A stretch of 64,000 bases of DNA from the NCBI RefSeq assembly GCF_051307055.1, contig NZ_CP149994.1:2728001-2792000 (forward strand), read 5' to 3'. Positions within the stretch are counted from its first letter, which is position 1, and every line of letters begins with the position of its first letter. The notes below the pieces were generated by a model. The model was not told the origin of the DNA. It ran no database searches and worked only from the letters and a program-made list of their open reading frames with translations. This DNA comes from Dryocola sp051307055 (GTDB lineage: Bacteria; Pseudomonadota; Gammaproteobacteria; Enterobacterales; Enterobacteriaceae). Below, in pieces: positions 60,291-64,000 of this stretch. The position numbers and the translations under genes were made by a program.

Positions 60291-62177
60291 TTATACTTCG
60301 CGTGCTTTCCAGATAACATCGCAAATTTCATCAGTTGGTTTAAAACCAGTTGGCGCCTTGAGTAATAACTCCCTGATGCGCTCTTGATCAAAATGAGTAC
60401 ACGCGATATTTAACTCATCCAGGTACTTAGCAAGTTCTGGCCATGACAACATCACTTCATTTGCAGTCATGATGCGTGGATGTTGTGTAACCGAAACATT
60501 TTCACCAATTAATAGCTCTTCAAAGAGTTTCTCACCCGGCCGTAAGCCGGTCGTTTTGATCTCAATATCACCATCTACATTGGACGCGTCACGAATCGTT
60601 AGCCCACTGAGTGTTACCATTCTGTGTGCCAGGTCGATTATTTTTACGGGCTCGCCCATATCAAGCACAAATACATCCCCACCATTGCCCATGGCGCCCG
60701 CTTGAATGACCAACTGGGCAGCTTCAGGTATTGTCATAAAGTAGCGAATGATATCTGGATGCGTCAGAGTTATCGGGCCTCCCGCATCAATTTGCTTTTC
60801 AAACAGAGGTACAACAGAACCGGAAGAACCGAGCACATTACCAAAGCGAACCATACTGAACGTGGTTGCTGAATGCTGTGCAGACAAGGCTTGCAGAACG
60901 AGTTCCGCCATGCGTTTTGTCGCGCCCATTGTATTAGTCGGACGAACAGCTTTGTCAGTTGAAATGAGAACAAAGTTAGCTACCTGGCACTGAATTGCGG
61001 CCTGGGCACAAGCTAAAGTTCCGAATACATTGTTGCGCACACCATCAGCCACGTTGTATTCAACTAATGGCACATGCTTGTAGGCAGCAGCATGGTAAAT
61101 TGTTGCTACGTGAAGGCGTTGCAAAACTTTTTCGATATGCGCCTGGTTCTGGACATTTCCCAGAACCGGATAAAGCATAATAGTAAGTTTATGCTCTGCG
61201 ATATAGGCTGCAAGCTCACGTTCAATAGCATACAAAGCAAATTCAGACATCTCATACAACACTAACGCTTGTGGGGCGTTACGCAGAATTTGACGACATA
61301 ATTCGGAACCAATTGAACCGCCAGCTCCTGTAACCATGACAACTTTTGCGTGTATATTTTTGGCTATTAGCTCAGGTACAGGATCGACAGGATCTCTGCC
61401 AAGTAGATCGGTAATGGATACTTTTTTCAAACTATCTATTCTGGCTTTGCCTTCTACAAGCTCAACCATGCCCGGAATGGATAAGACTTCACAAGGCAGG
61501 CCTTCAAGCATTTTGATGACTTCATTTTTCCGCGAACGGCTGGCGCTTGGCATCGCAAGAAGGATCTTTTTCACCTCGTATTTTTCAACCAACCAAATCA
61601 GTTTTTCCGGTGCATATACCGTCACACCGTGCATGACGCTGCCTTGTAGAAGTGGATTGTCATCAACAAAAGCAACCGGATAATATTCAGCAGCTTGACT
61701 CAAGGCTGGCAGCAGTTGCCGACCCGATGCGCCAGCACCATAGATAATCACTTTGGTACCTAATCGCAGGCCTCGGCTGATAATCATTCTGAGTGCAAGT
61801 CGCGAACCCGCAATCATTAACATACCAAAGGAGAAATAGATGAAAGGAATAGTACGTGGCAGGTAAACGTTAGTGTAAAACGCCGTAACAATAAGCAAGA
61901 TCGCTGAAGCCACCATACCGACACTTACTGCAACTAAGACTTTAGCTGTGATATATCGTATAACGGCACGATACAACCCCAACTTAACAAAAAAAACCAA
62001 AGTAATCAATATAATAGATAAAATCAATTCCCAATGCGGCAGGCTGTTTAGCGGGGTCATAGAATCTATACGCACCCAAAATGCAAACCAAAAAGCACAA
62101 AGCAAAAGGACAACATCAATAGCCAGAGTAATGATTCTTTTTAATGGTCTGGGTAACGTCAGTAAAAAAGTTAGCAT
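60291..62177 (-). CDS. wbpM: WbpM-like UDP-GlcNAc 4,6-dehydratase (membrane-anchored)
   Basis: 628 aa, full-length WbpM/FlaA1-long family. Four N-terminal membrane helices (about 15-120), a CoA-binding-like Rossmann domain (VIIYGAGASGRQLL), then the SDR catalytic domain: VTGAGGSIGSELCRQI and the MGATK motif with M417 and K421, Met replacing the usual Tyr as in WbpM. Converts UDP-GlcNAc to UDP-4-keto-6-deoxy-GlcNAc, the precursor of FucNAc, QuiNAc or bacillosamine-type sugars. ATG at 62177 is used; the frame upstream begins with TTG at 62189. Last gene of a minus-strand operon converging on yegE. Confidence 0.92.
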   Translation of the reverse strand: MLTFLLTLPRPLKRIITLAIDVVLLLCAFWFAFWVRIDSMTPLNSLPHWELILSIILITLVFFVKLGLYRAVIRYITAKVLVAVSVGMVASAILLIVTAFYTNVYLPRTIPFIYFSFGMLMIAGSRLALRMIISRGLRLGTKVIIYGAGASGRQLLPALSQAAEYYPVAFVDDNPLLQGSVMHGVTVYAPEKLIWLVEKYEVKKILLAMPSASRSRKNEVIKMLEGLPCEVLSIPGMVELVEGKARIDSLKKVSITDLLGRDPVDPVPELIAKNIHAKVVMVTGAGGSIGSELCRQILRNAPQALVLYEMSEFALYAIERELAAYIAEHKLTIMLYPVLGNVQNQAHIEKVLQRLHVATIYHAAAYKHVPLVEYNVADGVRNNVFGTLACAQAAIQCQVANFVLISTDKAVRPTNTMGATKRMAELVLQALSAQHSATTFSMVRFGNVLGSSGSVVPLFEKQIDAGGPITLTHPDIIRYFMTIPEAAQLVIQAGAMGNGGDVFVLDMGEPVKIIDLAHRMVTLSGLTIRDASNVDGDIEIKTTGLRPGEKLFEELLIGENVSVTQHPRIMTANEVMLSWPELAKYLDELNIACTHFDQERIRELLLKAPTGFKPTDEICDVIWKAREV

Positions 62178-62202
62178 ATTTTTAACCAATTCATTGCGAG
62201 CA

Positions 62203-62778
62203 TCATGCTCGCGATTTCAAAGTTGATCCAGCAGCATAAGTAACGTGAGACTCGGCAAGAGCCCCAAAGCCTCCGCATGAACCAGCCTGTACAAAAGCGC
62301 CTTTACCAATATGACATCCGCCCGCCAGTTGTACTCCCACACCCAGATGAGCAAATTCCTCTACCACACCGTTGTGATCCACCGTTGAGTTAGAATTGAT
62401 AATCACCCCATCACCAATTTGGGTCTGCGAACCGATAACCACACCAGCAAACACAACGCATCCTTTGCCAAGTTGCGCTGAAGGACTTATCCATGAACCC
62501 GGATGAACCAGCGTTTCGAGTTCAAAACCTCCTGCCAAAGCGTGTAATTGTAAATTCCTTCTTACCCTGTTATTACCAATACCAATAACAACATGAGTAA
62601 AATTTTTATGGCTTTTAAGGCTGTCAATAGGTCCAAGTATCATAGCGTTCAGATTTTTTTCCTTCTGCCAGGCGTCATCCAAATAAGCAATTTGACTATA
62701 TTGACCTGACAGAATAGCCAGTTCGGCGATACACCGACCATGACCACCCGCCCCCAAAATTAACAGGCTCTTGTTCAT
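62203..62778 (-). CDS. PglD/NeuD-family sugar O/N-acetyltransferase
   Basis: 191 aa. N-terminal nucleotide-sugar-binding Rossmann-like part with LLILGAGGHGRCIAELA, and C-terminal left-handed beta-helix (GCVVFAGVVIGSQTQIGDGVIINSNSTVDHNGVVEEFAHLG). The DH pair in TVDHNG corresponds to the catalytic His of PglD. PglD acetylates UDP-4-amino-4,6-dideoxy-GlcNAc; with WbpM next door this suggests a diamino sugar, but no matching 4-aminotransferase is in the window. Could also be an O-acetyltransferase. Two bp after the WbpL-type gene. Confidence 0.8.
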   Translation of the reverse strand: MNKSLLILGAGGHGRCIAELAILSGQYSQIAYLDDAWQKEKNLNAMILGPIDSLKSHKNFTHVVIGIGNNRVRRNLQLHALAGGFELETLVHPGSWISPSAQLGKGCVVFAGVVIGSQTQIGDGVIINSNSTVDHNGVVEEFAHLGVGVQLAGGCHIGKGAFVQAGSCGGFGALAESHVTYAAGSTLKSRA

Positions 62779-62780
62779 GC

Positions 62781-63815
62781 TTATTCCTGCCCCTTATCTT
62801 TAACACCGGCACCATAATAATATGCTGTTGCTATTAATGGCAGCCAGGCAATCAATACACCTACCACGCCTGTCACCTTCCCATTGGCTATCAGCAACGC
62901 GAAAGGCAGCAACCATACGACGTTAATAATGAAAGCCCCAATGGTGACAGGTTTATGTGATCCATATTTACGGGCAAGTATTTGATAGGTATGGCTGGCA
63001 TGAGCTTCGTATACTTTTTTCCCCCCTATTAGCCTGCGTAAAAGAGTCATCGTAGCATCGACGATAAAGATCCCCAGCAGGCAAATTTCGGCCAGGAATA
63101 GTTTGCTATCGAGTAAGGCTATATGCAGAACAATCAAACCAATTGTTATGCCAAGAAACCCACTTCCTGCATCACCCATAAAAATTTTCGCGGTTGGAAA
63201 ATTCCAGAAGATAAATCCCAGAGCGGCACATCCCAACAATAAAAGTATAGCAACCTGGCTGGTTTCCATGGTATTCGGCACACTGCATACCATCACAACG
63301 CCGGACATCAAGGCAAACATAATAGCTTCCATACTTGCCAGGCCGTTAATGCCATCCATGAAATTATAAAGATTAAGCATCCACGCCAGATATACCAGAC
63401 CGAAAAGCATCCCCAGCCACCCAGCAGAGAATTGATAGCCAAAAAGATCAATTACTGGGAATTGCCCAAGAAAATATAAACCTATGGCGGCGGCAAGAAA
63501 GTGCATCAATAAGCGCCAGCGGGCAGCAATATGGCCATGATCGTCAAGGAAACCAACTATGGCGGTAAATATGCCTGCAATAAATAACGAAAGCATCTGG
63601 AAAAGAGGCACAATGCCGATTATGTAAAATAAAACGATGCCGACCAGGAAACCAACAACTATCGCCACCCCGCCGCCTCGTGGCGTGGGAACCGAATGAG
63701 AGCTTCGTTGATTTGGTACATCTATCACGTTATTTTTTAATGCGTAAACACGTAAACCCCATGTAAGCACAAAAGCAAAAATGAATACAGCAACTGCTCC
63801 AACGAACTCCAACAT
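62781..63815 (-). CDS. wbpL: WbpL/WecA-type undecaprenyl-phosphate N-acetylaminosugar-1-phosphate transferase
   Basis: 344 aa, MraY/WecA superfamily with about 10-11 membrane helices. Motifs: NQRSSHSVPTPRGGG near the N-terminus, GFLDDHGHIAARWRLLMH (DDXXD region), NLYNFMDGINGLAS and FMGDAGSGFLG, then the His-containing EAHASHTYQIL loop. Starts polysaccharide assembly by transferring an N-acetyl-aminosugar-phosphate to undecaprenyl phosphate. Most like WbpL/WbcO and distinct from the ECA WecA. Its ATG overlaps the preceding stop as TAATG. Confidence 0.88.
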   Translation of the reverse strand: MLEFVGAVAVFIFAFVLTWGLRVYALKNNVIDVPNQRSSHSVPTPRGGGVAIVVGFLVGIVLFYIIGIVPLFQMLSLFIAGIFTAIVGFLDDHGHIAARWRLLMHFLAAAIGLYFLGQFPVIDLFGYQFSAGWLGMLFGLVYLAWMLNLYNFMDGINGLASMEAIMFALMSGVVMVCSVPNTMETSQVAILLLLGCAALGFIFWNFPTAKIFMGDAGSGFLGITIGLIVLHIALLDSKLFLAEICLLGIFIVDATMTLLRRLIGGKKVYEAHASHTYQILARKYGSHKPVTIGAFIINVVWLLPFALLIANGKVTGVVGVLIAWLPLIATAYYYGAGVKDKGQE

Positions 63816-64000
63816 TATTTATTTTCCTTAGAATAAAACGCTGCAGTTTTTTCCATTGTTTCATAAAGAGTTACTGGAGCCTGCCAGTTAAGAAGCCGAG
63901 CGGCTTTGGTTGAGTCAATTTCTAATGAACCAAAAAGTTGTTCATAGATATTCTCTTTGCCAATCGCCTTCAACCCAAATTTTATAATCGGAGATGGGAA
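63815..64000 (-). CDS. NAD-dependent nucleotide-sugar epimerase/reductase, C-terminal end only (WbpK/WbpV-like)
   Basis: The last 61 codons of a minus-strand gene, continuing beyond the window edge. The ending LFGSLEIDSTKAARLLNWQAP followed by VTLYETMEKTAAFY has the typical C-terminus of UDP-sugar epimerases/4-reductases that act after WbpM (WbpK for D-FucNAc, WbpV for D-QuiNAc). The stop overlaps the wbpL start. Too little is visible to tell which. Confidence 0.75.
   Translation of the reverse strand, partial: FPSPIIKFGLKAIGKENIYEQLFGSLEIDSTKAARLLNWQAPVTLYETMEKTAAFYSKENK

Overview
The window is chromosomal DNA of an Enterobacteriaceae member close to Enterobacter, Kosakonia or Citrobacter; I cannot fix the genus. 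The evidence is the complete hisLGDCBHAFI operon, the wzz/gnd/galF markers of the O-antigen locus, the complete colanic acid cluster wza to wcaM, and asmA-dcd-udk-yegE, all in the order and at close to the protein lengths known from E. coli.

Layout, left to right. 1-550: 5' part of yeeZ (minus). 681-8025: his operon with leader peptide, attenuator and terminator (plus). 8131-12937 (minus): wzz, rmlA, rmlB and gnd; rmlBA sit where ugd is usually found. 13244-27008 (minus): the O-antigen locus, A+T-richer than its flanks. 27494-28633: JUMPstart/ops element and galF. 28810-51518 (minus): colanic acid genes, preceded at 51705-51989 by an ops/JUMPstart element and an RcsAB box. 52269-53195: collapsed yegH pseudogene whose 3' end plus REP sequence is present three times in tandem. 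53254-60206: asmA, dcd, udk (minus) and yegE (plus). 60291-64000 (minus): a second, incomplete surface-sugar block with a WbpM-type UDP-GlcNAc 4,6-dehydratase, a PglD-like acetyltransferase, a WbpL/WecA-type initiating transferase and the end of a sugar epimerase/reductase.

Most interesting: the galF-gnd O-antigen locus encodes the UDP-2,3-diamino-mannuronic acid route known from Pseudomonas aeruginosa O5 (WbpB, WbpA, WbpD, WbpE, WbpI), a WbpC-like O-acyltransferase, WbpH- and WbpJ-like transferases, Wzx and Wzy. The WbpG-type sugar amidotransferase is fused to its own class II (Cys2 nucleophile) glutaminase domain, whereas Pseudomonas WbpG depends on a separate HisH-type glutaminase. The remaining functions of the Pseudomonas pathway (WbpM, WbpL, an epimerase) lie about 33 kb away beyond yegE. 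My inference is that both blocks together build one O-unit of about three sugars, possibly including an acetamidino-mannuronic acid. Regulation visible in the sequence: RfaH (ops elements), Rcs (RcsAB box at wza), his attenuation, and a terminator-like hairpin inside the O-antigen operon.
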